Part shown: positions 46,301 through 53,272 of the stretch, piece by piece
How the letters are laid out: the number at the start of each line of letters is the position of its first letter
How positions within the stretch are numbered: position 1 is the first letter of the stretch
NCBI RefSeq assembly: GCF_000170855.1
Contig: NZ_ABCQ01000015.1
Location: forward strand, 34,437 to 98,436
Direction of reading: 5' to 3'
DNA length: 64,000 nucleotides
DNA from: Moritella sp. PE36
Lineage (GTDB): Bacteria > Pseudomonadota > Gammaproteobacteria > Enterobacterales > Moritellaceae
The notes under the pieces: generated by a model
Databases searched by the model: none
What the model was told of the DNA's origin: nothing
The model's input: only the letters and a program-made list of their open reading frames with translations
Made by a program: the position numbers and the translations under genes

Positions 46301-49243
46301 CAACAAAAAACGACTCTTCAGTACGATGGCCTCGGCCGCGTGACAGATATTATTGCCCCTGGGGATAGCACCAGTGCCCCTACTCAATCATTTGAGTATC
46401 ATTACCAAGACACATTTGGTGGTAAAAGAGTAAATTGGATTGGTAGTAAGCAGAGGCTTGTGGCAGGAGGAAAGAGTATCGCTAGTCGTGAATACTTTGA
46501 TGGTGCTGGTCGAAGCCTGATGAGTGTGGGTGAAACAGAGAAAGGACCCGTGGTGAACCGTCATGTTCAATATGGTCATCGCGGACTAAAGATTAAAAGT
46601 TATTTACCTTATTATAGCACCTCATTTGCTTATCATTCTTATACACTGTCCGAGTCGATTGATAGTACTTATGATGCTTTAGGTCGTATATCCAGTAGGC
46701 ACTACCCGCCAACTCGGAGTCATGGGGCAACTTATTATGAAAATACATATTATCCATTAAAGGTATGGACTAAAGATACCGCACAAACACAAGCGGGCAG
46801 TGAGCATTCAGGCTCAGGAAAATGGCTCGTTTATGATGGATTAAATAGGTTAAGAGAAGTGCGTGAAGAAATAGGTATTGACCAGGATGGCGATATAAGC
46901 TCAACTCAAGAATGGGTGACGCGCTATGATTATAATGAACTTGGAAATCTTACCCAGTTAGAAGATGCATTTAGTAATGTGCGAACTATGTCTTATGACG
47001 GACTAGGGCGAAATATTTTTACTGATGATCCAAACCGGGGGCGGAGCTGGCGTAAATTTGATGCGGCAGGTAATGAAATTTCGTCGTTTAATAGTCGGGG
47101 TGTTGCCCAATTCTCAACATATGATGGTATAAATAGATTGCTCACTGAAAGAACTTACACTGATAAATTACAAGTGTCTGCTCTAGGAACTGAATTCCCT
47201 CTTTTAGACCGGAGTAAAGCTAAACTGATGACTCGTTTTGTTTATGATAAGAGTCGAGATTTGAGTTTACATAACCTAAAAGGGCAATTGACTGAAGTAC
47301 ATGATCAATCAGGTAAAGCTTGGTTTGGTTATGATGAAAATAATCGTCGTATTATCGATAAACGTCAAATTATCGGTTTAGGGCAAAATACGCCTGTTTA
47401 TCAAACACAACGTATATATAACAGTGCGGGTAAAGTGACACGGTTAACTTATCCGGATCAAACATTTGTTGACTATCGTTATGGTGCAGGTGGCGAACTT
47501 ACTGCTATTCCTGGTGTTGTTTCTGAATTATCGTATACCGCATCAGGTCAATTTGAGCAGGTAAGTTTGAATAACGGTATAACCAGCCAATATAGTTACG
47601 ATGCATTAAATCGACTCAGTTATTTACAAACCAGCCGTAATAAAGACAAGTTAGAATTGCAGGCGCTTGATTATCAATATGATAGAGTTTCTAACCTCCA
47701 GCGTATAAATGATAAACGGAATACAACCAGTCTACATACAATTGCCACAGAGCTTGGCTATAGTGGCGTTATTGATGCTTTAGATCAATCAAGAAGCTAC
47801 ACCTACGATGACTGGTATCGCTTATCAACGGAGAAAAACAAAGCTAAGCTAACTGAGTACAAGTTTGATCCAATCGGTAATTTACTAGAAAAGAATATTT
47901 CTAACCCATTACAAGATACCCAAAATTTCACGCTTAAATACGGTAGCAGCGGCACTCAGGATAACCAGAACCGATTTGCCCGTTATGGCCGAGCTCCTGG
48001 AGAACAGCCAGGACCCAATGCACTCACATTTGGGAAAACAATGATAAAGTATGACGAGCAAGGTAACCGAACTCAAGAGGGTGATCAATATTATACTTGG
48101 GATAATAAAAGTCGTTTGATTGAAGTAAGGAATACAGGTCATCAAGCTAAATATAGTTATGATTATAATAATCAAAGACGTATAAAATGGGTGAAAGACA
48201 GTGAAGGGAATGAAACGAGTGTACTTTATATTAGTAAAGACGCCGAGATCCGTAATAATAAGTTAATTAAGTTTGTACGATTGGGCTCAAAGCGAATTGC
48301 AAAATCGGATATATCCGGTGGTTTATTTGAACCGTCATTATATTATTTGAAACAACATTTAGGCTCGACAGAGTTATCGGTAGATAATCAAGGAAGGCTG
48401 GTAAATGCTTTTAACTACGAGCCTTTTGGCGAAGTAGAGGCCGAATTCGGACAAATAGAAAAAACCAATTACCGCTTTACTGATAAAGAGCAAGATAAAG
48501 AATCTGGTTTAGGTTATTTTAGTCAGCGTTATCTTGATCATTCGTTTGGACAATTCATCACGCCTGATCCGGTGTTTTCCAGAGGAGAACGCTTTGCCGA
48601 CCCGCAACATTGGTCACCGTATGCTTATGGTAGAGGAAACCCTCTGAAGTATATTGACCCTAATGGTGAACACCCTATTACTGACTCTTTTGGTATTAGC
48701 AATGGATATGCGCAAGCAATGTCTGTCAATGCACAAATGGACTCTATCAGCGCTCAATTTACTCGTAAAGATTATATGCATAGTTTGGCTAACGATATAA
48801 AAAATCCCTCCGGTAATATTAGTTTAACTGCGGGATCCCTCGGTCTCGTGTCTTTAGCGTTTGCACCTGAAGCAGCAGCAATTTATGCCACAGTGGCTTT
48901 TGGGTCCGGTCTTGTAAATTCTGTAGCAGATCTTGTTGATGGCGATGATGACTTTGATCTTGTAAGTGCGGCTTTGAACGTTTTGAGTCTTAAGGCTTCT
49001 AGCGTTGCAACACTCGTATCTAAAGTCGCTATCAAGCCTGTTACGAAAGCTGCAGAGGTCACTACAGATATAGCTGTTTATGGAGCAACAGTTAAACATG
49101 TTGAGGCCACTGAAAAGGCTAACTCTAAAACTGAAGCAAAAGAGTCCGATACTCACAAAGGCGGTAGTAATAAGCATGGTAACGATCTGAGTGATAGTGA
49201 AAGCAATACAACCCAAGATAACCAAGAGATGACAGAAAATTAG
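43319..49243 (+). CDS. SpvB/TcdB/RHS repeat protein with signal peptide (TcB-TcC-like)
   Basis: 1974 aa. A signal peptide (residues 1-26) is followed by an SpvB domain (LPSGPGTIQGLGEGFTTQLN, SVVYDSGFGNGLLGIGRRLS; key part GNGLLGIGRRL). Next come FG-GAP/VCBS repeats at about 325-620 (DINADGLPDV, DMNGDGRVNM, DINGDGLTDL, DLNHDGMADL, DIDGNGVMDV), TcdB-type middle regions and many YD repeats. The RHS core ends YIDPNGEHPI near residue 1787. A 187-aa variable tail follows, hydrophobic then hydrophilic, with no toxin fold I recognise. TcB/TcC and RHS proteins form cocoons that shield a C-terminal effector. A Sec signal is unusual for either group and points to export without a type VI apparatus. Confidence 0.9.
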   Translation: MNFLVVINIRVIFLVIACCCAWGAYASEPSAVSPTILSLPSGPGTIQGLGEGFTTQLNTGTSQDVLNFDLPLGRNQLTPVLSVVYDSGFGNGLLGIGRRLSVPYIQRQTTNGLPHYDDSESDVFINHQGAELVHIGADEYRAKIEGQFVKYQQLDQGWRIYLPNGQVWLLGQDNSAQHSDSSGQKVFQWFIQSITDSNGNQINYYYDKFDNTQAVYLTQIDYNNGDSIVELEYESRPDPIVSFLPTFELTKAFRLKKIITFNYTNRVANYQFDYEITTQWQSLSRLVLVSKTAGNGQDTAPPTRYRYTDFDLKKATSHYVPSARGFPLHSPDTDFIDINADGLPDVLNTGFSPHRYWLNQGPDSNGEVQFSTMQKMKTHSRNRLSSPSVKWGDMNGDGRVNMLSVSRSASYIFKLDDSHNWQLNGDLGRPKLPISSNNARLIDINNDRLADIFVTNNKSANGIFAHSVALNTGQGWGEPIQMPMPQKSAGVSLANPTTFMADINGDGLTDLVHITRSTMFFFAGRGTDGFSQAIEIDNFRSIGRQIFDIRQVRFADLNHDGMADLIYLNGSRLTIWPNRGRNRQHEYFSFGESLTIEHPDRFAPSAVKMADIDGNGVMDVVWYRPGKREKSFTYLTLVPDVMPNQLLSVDNGVGKVSSIEYASVASEMLRDKNENTPWQHTLPMAMQIVKHVTTRDSSKPSQKERKTYQYRDGFFFAKERKFVGFRQATQIDPASKSTKGGKTVYDFLLGLEDESLRGKISQIEKQDDKGRIFWRETQTWQSRRLFDSTDDDRFVSFASVKRRERELIEQDRGTPITLAWEYQHDDYGNLIYRHEFGRLDNVFNDERKTLWRYSAENSTSLVNWQLHKPVEKIVKNADGVIASKEQWFYDDESFSANNLGSVKEGNLTAHQQWVKPNSSNKTIFTKRQRYDQYGNAVEFFSPLYGEQPGHHVTIKYLNGLYPIQESLHLGGQSLVAKAEYDTTLGVMTQFEDFNQQKTTLQYDGLGRVTDIIAPGDSTSAPTQSFEYHYQDTFGGKRVNWIGSKQRLVAGGKSIASREYFDGAGRSLMSVGETEKGPVVNRHVQYGHRGLKIKSYLPYYSTSFAYHSYTLSESIDSTYDALGRISSRHYPPTRSHGATYYENTYYPLKVWTKDTAQTQAGSEHSGSGKWLVYDGLNRLREVREEIGIDQDGDISSTQEWVTRYDYNELGNLTQLEDAFSNVRTMSYDGLGRNIFTDDPNRGRSWRKFDAAGNEISSFNSRGVAQFSTYDGINRLLTERTYTDKLQVSALGTEFPLLDRSKAKLMTRFVYDKSRDLSLHNLKGQLTEVHDQSGKAWFGYDENNRRIIDKRQIIGLGQNTPVYQTQRIYNSAGKVTRLTYPDQTFVDYRYGAGGELTAIPGVVSELSYTASGQFEQVSLNNGITSQYSYDALNRLSYLQTSRNKDKLELQALDYQYDRVSNLQRINDKRNTTSLHTIATELGYSGVIDALDQSRSYTYDDWYRLSTEKNKAKLTEYKFDPIGNLLEKNISNPLQDTQNFTLKYGSSGTQDNQNRFARYGRAPGEQPGPNALTFGKTMIKYDEQGNRTQEGDQYYTWDNKSRLIEVRNTGHQAKYSYDYNNQRRIKWVKDSEGNETSVLYISKDAEIRNNKLIKFVRLGSKRIAKSDISGGLFEPSLYYLKQHLGSTELSVDNQGRLVNAFNYEPFGEVEAEFGQIEKTNYRFTDKEQDKESGLGYFSQRYLDHSFGQFITPDPVFSRGERFADPQHWSPYAYGRGNPLKYIDPNGEHPITDSFGISNGYAQAMSVNAQMDSISAQFTRKDYMHSLANDIKNPSGNISLTAGSLGLVSLAFAPEAAAIYATVAFGSGLVNSVADLVDGDDDFDLVSAALNVLSLKASSVATLVSKVAIKPVTKAAEVTTDIAVYGATVKHVEATEKANSKTEAKESDTHKGGSNKHGNDLSDSESNTTQDNQEMTEN

Positions 49244-49312
49244 AAATATTTAAATCATAGCCGTGTATCAGAAAATACACGGGCTCGTTAATATTATAAG
49301 GCTAAAATTAAT

Positions 49313-49729
49313 ATGAAAAAAAATGTTCATTTGTTTCCGAAGAAGAAATATATAAATTTAACTAGAGGACGATTATTCAATTCGATCCTTGGAACAACAT
49401 TATGCTTTCATATATTTTTGCTCTTATTTGTCTATTCTTTCTTTCCTGACAGTAATTTAAAAATAGAAGATAGTGCAGGTATGTTTGGGATATTGCTTTT
49501 GTGCTTGGCATTGGATTTTAGTTTTTTAAAATCATTATGTTTGGTTGATAATAAATATTACTTTTACTTGAAAATGTTTTTGACTATCTCAATTTTGCAA
49601 GCAGTTGTAAATTTCATAGTGGGTTGGAATTCATCGTGGCGATATATTTCAGCTACTTTAGGTATGATATATTGTTTTATTTTTACTTTTTATACATCCG
49701 CAGTTTTCGAAAGATTAATGAAAAATTAA
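49313..49729 (+). CDS. Small membrane protein after the RHS gene (candidate immunity protein)
   Basis: 138 aa with four predicted membrane segments (LGTTLCFHIFLLLFVYSF, MFGILLLCLALDFSFL, MFLTISILQAVVNFIVG, ATLGMIYCFIFTFYT). It is very AT-rich, and 69 bp separate it from the RHS stop. I recognise no family. Genes in this position downstream of polymorphic RHS toxins often encode immunity proteins; a membrane-located one would fit a membrane-active or periplasmic toxin tail. The role is inferred purely from position. It is followed by the right-hand 38-bp repeat, which can act as its terminator. Confidence 0.65.
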   Translation: MKKNVHLFPKKKYINLTRGRLFNSILGTTLCFHIFLLLFVYSFFPDSNLKIEDSAGMFGILLLCLALDFSFLKSLCLVDNKYYFYLKMFLTISILQAVVNFIVGWNSSWRYISATLGMIYCFIFTFYTSAVFERLMKN

Positions 49730-49810
49730 TTTTTAAGTATTGAAAATTGTTATATTTTAAAGATAGTAATCAGGCAGGTACTCGAGTTTTACACAAATAG
49801 AAAATAATAC

Positions 49811-49848
49811 AAAAATACCAGCACGAGGCTGGTATTTTTAATATAAAC
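49811..49848 (+). repeat. Right copy of the 38-bp flanking repeat (also a terminator)
   Basis: AAAAATACCAGC-ACGAG-GCTGGTATTTTT followed by AATATAAAC, differing from the left copy at 39509-39546 only at two loop positions (AG for CA). The T5 run on the plus strand makes it a good terminator for the RHS/membrane-protein transcript. Confidence 0.9.
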
Positions 49849-50179
49849 GTAACGCTTAATGAGGCTTAGTCACGAGCATAGATAACGTGGCCGTCATCTT
49901 CGTACTTCACCCTAACACTTTTTTTATTGCAATTCTTCTGAAAATCCTTTTAACGTAAGGGTTTCAAGTGATTCTCAGTATTTCACCAAATTTAAGGTAT
50001 AAAACTGAGAATTTAATGGCATAATTCTCACCTTTAAAACACTTCCCGAAACCAGATTTTGACATTTCGAGTTAAAATGTTCACATTAATTTAAAGTTCA
50101 ATTAGCTCGTAATGATCAAAGCATAAATATGTGTAAAGCTCGGCTAAGGTTAAGAAAACACAACCAAATTAGTACCCCT
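49849..50179. other. Non-coding spacer between the Tc-like island and the TetR gene
   Basis: 331 bp, AT-rich, with stop codons in all frames. Nothing recognisable was found apart from the boundary repeat before it. Confidence 0.6.
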
Positions 50180-50752
50180 TTATTTTATAAATGTCTTCAG
50201 TAATGAAGCAAGTGCAATTTTAAAATAGGTATCATCACGAAGGCCTTTAGCAACAACATACGCTCCTTGCAGAGTCGTGAGGATAAGAATGGTCGCTTCT
50301 AATGGTGCAAGGTTATCCGATATACAGTTATCATTAATCCCTTCTCGAATCAACTTTTCAATTTGTGACTTCATCCACTCAAAGCCTCTGCTCACTTCAG
50401 GTGCAAGTTTATCATCGGTCATTATTTTACTATCTCTGGCCATTTGCCCAATAAGACAACCACGTTCGATATTACGAGTTTTTTCTAAAATAGCTCTAAG
50501 TTTACCGCAAGGTGTACTTTCAGTCGAAAGTACTTCATCAGTAGCTAAAATCAATTGATCGACGTTATATTTTATAGCATAAAAAGCTAAATCTTCTTTA
50601 CCTTTAAAATGATGATATAGACTGCCTTTTCCAATACCAGAAAGAGTAAAAATGTCTTGCGGGCTGGTGTTTGCTAAGCCTTTTTTTAGCAACAGTTCAG
50701 CCATGGCTTCAATCAGCTTCTGTTTCGATTTCGACTTCTGATCTTTTGTCAT
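50180..50752 (-). CDS. TetR-family repressor, NemR/AcuR-like
   Basis: 190 aa from the ATG at 50752; a GTG at 50767 would add five residues and is not excluded. The N-terminal HTH is typical (LIEAMAELLLKKGLANTSPQDIF, GIGKGSLYHHFKGKEDLAFYAI with key part GSLYHHFKGKEDL). The ligand domain carries ERGCLIGQMARDS and EWMKSQIEKLI, which resemble the RGCLIGNL-type segment of NemR/AcuR-like regulators that sense electrophiles through Cys. It lies downstream of the GAPDH gene on the same strand and probably controls GAPDH and the biosynthetic operon through the ACAT-N10-ATGT sites. Confidence 0.85.
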   Translation of the reverse strand: MTKDQKSKSKQKLIEAMAELLLKKGLANTSPQDIFTLSGIGKGSLYHHFKGKEDLAFYAIKYNVDQLILATDEVLSTESTPCGKLRAILEKTRNIERGCLIGQMARDSKIMTDDKLAPEVSRGFEWMKSQIEKLIREGINDNCISDNLAPLEATILILTTLQGAYVVAKGLRDDTYFKIALASLLKTFIK

Positions 50753-50777
50753 AGTTTTTATACACACCTCTTAAAAT

Positions 50778-50801
50778 ATGCTACCCAAAATAGGATAGCA
50801 T
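50778..50801. promoter_or_regulatory. Inverted repeat in the TetR promoter
   Basis: ATGCTA-CCCAAAATAGGA-TAGCAT, 6-bp perfect arms with a partly symmetric core (CC...GG), directly upstream of the tetR start. A candidate autoregulatory site, though its arms differ from the three ACAT/ATGT sites nearby. Confidence 0.45.
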
Positions 50802-50822
50802 TAAAATAGGAAAGGTATAGAT

Positions 50823-51815
50823 TTATGCCATTTGCTTAATGGTGTCGACTAAACGGTTACTAAATCCCCACTCATTGTCATACCAACTAACCACTTGTAA
50901 TAGCTTTCCACCCTTAACTTTCGTAAGTTTAGAGTCGAAAATAGCTGAAGCAGGGTCACGAATTATGTCTGAAGAGACAAGTTCATCAGAAGTGTAAGAT
51001 AAGACTCCAGCCATTGCTATGGCCGCTTCTTCCATTACTTGATTCACTTTTTCAACGGTCACCTCTTCTTTTAATACAACCGTTAAATCAACCATTGAGC
51101 CGGTAATCACAGGTACACGAACTGAGCCACCATCAAGCTTGCCGTTAAGCTCGGGGATCACGATACCGATGGATTTAGCCGCACCAGTTGAAGTTGGAAC
51201 CATATTTTGAGCAGCACTACGCGCACGACGCATATCGTTATGTGGAGCATCTTGAAGATTCTGGTCTTGCGTATAAGCGTGGATGGTCGTCATAAAACCA
51301 CATTCAATACCAAAATTGTCATTTATCACCTTGGCAATAGGTGCTAAACAATTTGTTGTGCATGATGCGTTAGAAACAATGTGGTGATTGTTCGCATCAT
51401 ATTCCCTGTTATTAACGCCTTGAACGATGGTGAAATCAACATTTGTCGCAGGTGCTGAGATAAGTACCTTTTTTGCGCCAGCTTTAATGTGCGCGTTGGC
51501 TTTATTACCATCATTGAAAATGCCTGTTGACTCCAAAACTAAATCAACCATTAACTCAGCCCAAGGAAGATTTTCTGGGTTACGCTCTTGATAGACCGCA
51601 ATTTTTTTATCACCAATAATTAGTGCATTATCACTAATTTCAATGCTTTTACCAAATCGACCGTACGTAGAATCGTACTTTAATAAATGAGCTAGTTGTT
51701 CGATTGAGCCAAGATCATTAATGGCTACAACATTAATTTGGTGATCACTCTCTTCCAGTGCGCGCAAAAAACTACGACCTATGCGGCCAAAACCATTAAT
51801 AGCAATATTAATCAT
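50823..51815 (-). CDS. Glyceraldehyde-3-phosphate dehydrogenase, additional (BGC-linked) copy
   Basis: 330 aa, full-length NAD-type GAPDH. The Rossmann motif is NGFGRIGR, with Asp34 in AINDLG favouring NAD. The active-site Cys152 is in SNASCTTNCLAP and His179 in TIHAYTQDQ; PTSTGAAKSIG and NEWGFSNRLVD complete the family signature. The sequence belongs to the HAYTxDQ type rather than the HATTATQ type of E. coli GapA, so it is probably not the glycolytic copy usual in these bacteria. PTSTG argues against erythrose-4-phosphate dehydrogenase. It diverges from the biosynthetic operon, with two shared-type operators upstream. I infer a resistant target copy. Confidence 0.9.
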   Translation of the reverse strand: MINIAINGFGRIGRSFLRALEESDHQINVVAINDLGSIEQLAHLLKYDSTYGRFGKSIEISDNALIIGDKKIAVYQERNPENLPWAELMVDLVLESTGIFNDGNKANAHIKAGAKKVLISAPATNVDFTIVQGVNNREYDANNHHIVSNASCTTNCLAPIAKVINDNFGIECGFMTTIHAYTQDQNLQDAPHNDMRRARSAAQNMVPTSTGAAKSIGIVIPELNGKLDGGSVRVPVITGSMVDLTVVLKEEVTVEKVNQVMEEAAIAMAGVLSYTSDELVSSDIIRDPASAIFDSKLTKVKGGKLLQVVSWYDNEWGFSNRLVDTIKQMA

Positions 51816-51854
51816 ATAAACCTCTGTTTAACTGTTCAATTACCCAATAAAAAA

Positions 51855-51872
51855 ACATACCAACAGGTATGT
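51855..51872. promoter_or_regulatory. Operator-like site 1 (GAPDH promoter)
   Basis: Perfect inverted repeat ACATACC-AACA-GGTATGT, 18 bp, 40 bp upstream of the GAPDH start codon. It has the same ACAT-N10-ATGT geometry as the sites at 51887 and 52066. Confidence 0.7.
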
Positions 51873-51886
51873 CCGAGACCGCTAAA

Positions 51887-51904
51887 ACATACCAGTGTGG
51901 ATGT
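51887..51904. promoter_or_regulatory. Operator-like site 2 (GAPDH promoter)
   Basis: ACAT-ACCAGTGTGG-ATGT within longer AAAACAT / ATGTTTT arms. Its centre is 32 bp (about three helical turns) from that of site 1, so two dimers could bind the same DNA face. Confidence 0.7.
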
Positions 51905-52065
51905 TTTAAGTCAACGGTTAAAAATTAAATAAAAAAATCAATATGTGAAACATGAACAACCTGTACAAAATGATCACAAATAGGTAGATAAATAGATTAA
52001 CAATCCAAAAGTGTGACGTATGTCGATGTTTTGACTTGTGGGATTATATAGGATCCACGTCACAA

Positions 52066-52083
52066 ACATACCACAAGGGATGT
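52066..52083. promoter_or_regulatory. Operator-like site 3 (biosynthetic operon promoter)
   Basis: ACAT-ACCACAAGGG-ATGT with flanking AA and TTTT, 25 bp before the first start codon of the operon. A repressor here would block the promoter or early elongation. It shares ACATACCA and the G-rich right half with sites 1 and 2. Confidence 0.7.
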
Positions 52084-52108
52084 TTTACGGATTGGTGGGA
52101 TAGTGATA

Positions 52109-53272
52109 ATGAAAAAAATATCAATACTGGATACAACACTAAGGGATGGTGAACAAGCTCCCGAAAATGCAATGGATCCGGAGAAAAAACTCAAAATGGC
52201 CTTGATGCTTGAAGAGTGCGGCGTAGACCATATCGAAACGGGATTCCCAGCATCTTCAAAATTTGACTATGAAGCGACAAAGCTGATCAGCAAAGAAGTT
52301 ACACAGTCAGGTATAGCTACTTTTTCTAGAACACTAACAAGTGATGTCCAATTATCACTAGAATCAGGTGGACGTGAAAAAAATCACACTATTCAAATGG
52401 TGGCGACAGGTAGCGATCTTCATTTAAAGAACAAACGAAATATTTCTCGATCTCAAGCAATTGAAGAAGTAATCAACACCGTAAAATTCGCCAAACAAAA
52501 TAGTGACTGCAGAATTGCAGTTGGGATTGAGGACGCGAGCCGAGCAGATTTTGATTTTATGGGTGAAATAACAGAGGCAGCAGTGTTTGCAGGTGCGCAT
52601 CAAATAATTCTTGCGGATACAACTGGCTACGCGACACCGTCTGAATTTAAGAAATTGATTCAATTTATTAGATCCAAAACTGGCGACGGTATCAGTATTT
52701 CAACACACTGCCATAACGACCTTGGCCTGGCGCATGCGAACACACTTGCGGGTATAGAGGGTGGTGCAGATGAAGTTCAAGTTACATTAGGGGGAATAGG
52801 TGAACGTGCCGGTAATGCTTCGCTTGAGATGATAGCCTCAACTCTGTTCTTTAAGCCTGAATGTTATTCTTCTTTTACCGACATAAAGCTAGACAAATTG
52901 TATAAAGTTTATCAAGAACTTTGCTCTGAAATTGGTCTAGACATTCCAAGAAACCAACCTGTTTTTGGTACTTACGCTTTCTCAACTGCTGCCGGTATCC
53001 ATCAACAGGGGGTCTTGGCTAACCCCGATACGTATGAGTTCGTGAAACCAGATGTGTTTAATCGTGAACGTGAATTTTTTGTATCACGTCATTCTGGTAA
53101 ATCCATCATCAAATACATTCTTTCTAATAAAGCTATGGATCAAGACCCGAAATTACTTGAAACCCTATACGCTAACTGTATTAGCAGCCGTGCCGAAAAT
53201 AGCTGTTTAAGTATGATTGAGTTGGAATTTGAAATTGATAAATTCATGAAAACCTTTTGTAAGGTGGCTTAA
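52109..53272 (+). CDS. LeuA/homocitrate-synthase-like acyl-CoA:2-oxoacid condensing enzyme
   Basis: 387 aa from the ATG at 52109 (GGTGGGA upstream; a GTG at 52103 is possible). The DRE-TIM fold is intact: LDTTLRDGEQAP at the start, metal ligands H200 and H202 in STHCHNDLGLAHANT and GGIGERAGNASLEMIA. It joins acetyl-CoA to a 2-oxo acid to give a 2-substituted malate. It is about 130 aa shorter than LeuA (about 520 aa) and lacks the C-terminal leucine-sensing domain, like NifV and FrbC-type enzymes. First gene of a ten-gene operon that also encodes LeuC-like and LeuD-like subunits. Confidence 0.88.
   Translation: MKKISILDTTLRDGEQAPENAMDPEKKLKMALMLEECGVDHIETGFPASSKFDYEATKLISKEVTQSGIATFSRTLTSDVQLSLESGGREKNHTIQMVATGSDLHLKNKRNISRSQAIEEVINTVKFAKQNSDCRIAVGIEDASRADFDFMGEITEAAVFAGAHQIILADTTGYATPSEFKKLIQFIRSKTGDGISISTHCHNDLGLAHANTLAGIEGGADEVQVTLGGIGERAGNASLEMIASTLFFKPECYSSFTDIKLDKLYKVYQELCSEIGLDIPRNQPVFGTYAFSTAAGIHQQGVLANPDTYEFVKPDVFNREREFFVSRHSGKSIIKYILSNKAMDQDPKLLETLYANCISSRAENSCLSMIELEFEIDKFMKTFCKVA

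Noticed and set aside
43319..49243. RHS protein as a type VI secretion effector
   Set aside because: It has a Sec signal peptide and SpvB/VCBS domains, no PAAR domain, and no VgrG, Hcp or adaptor gene is nearby.
50823..51815. Erythrose-4-phosphate dehydrogenase (Epd)
   Set aside because: The PTSTGAAKSIG segment and HAYTQDQ fit GAPDH; E. coli Epd has PVDTK and HSAMHDQ at these places.
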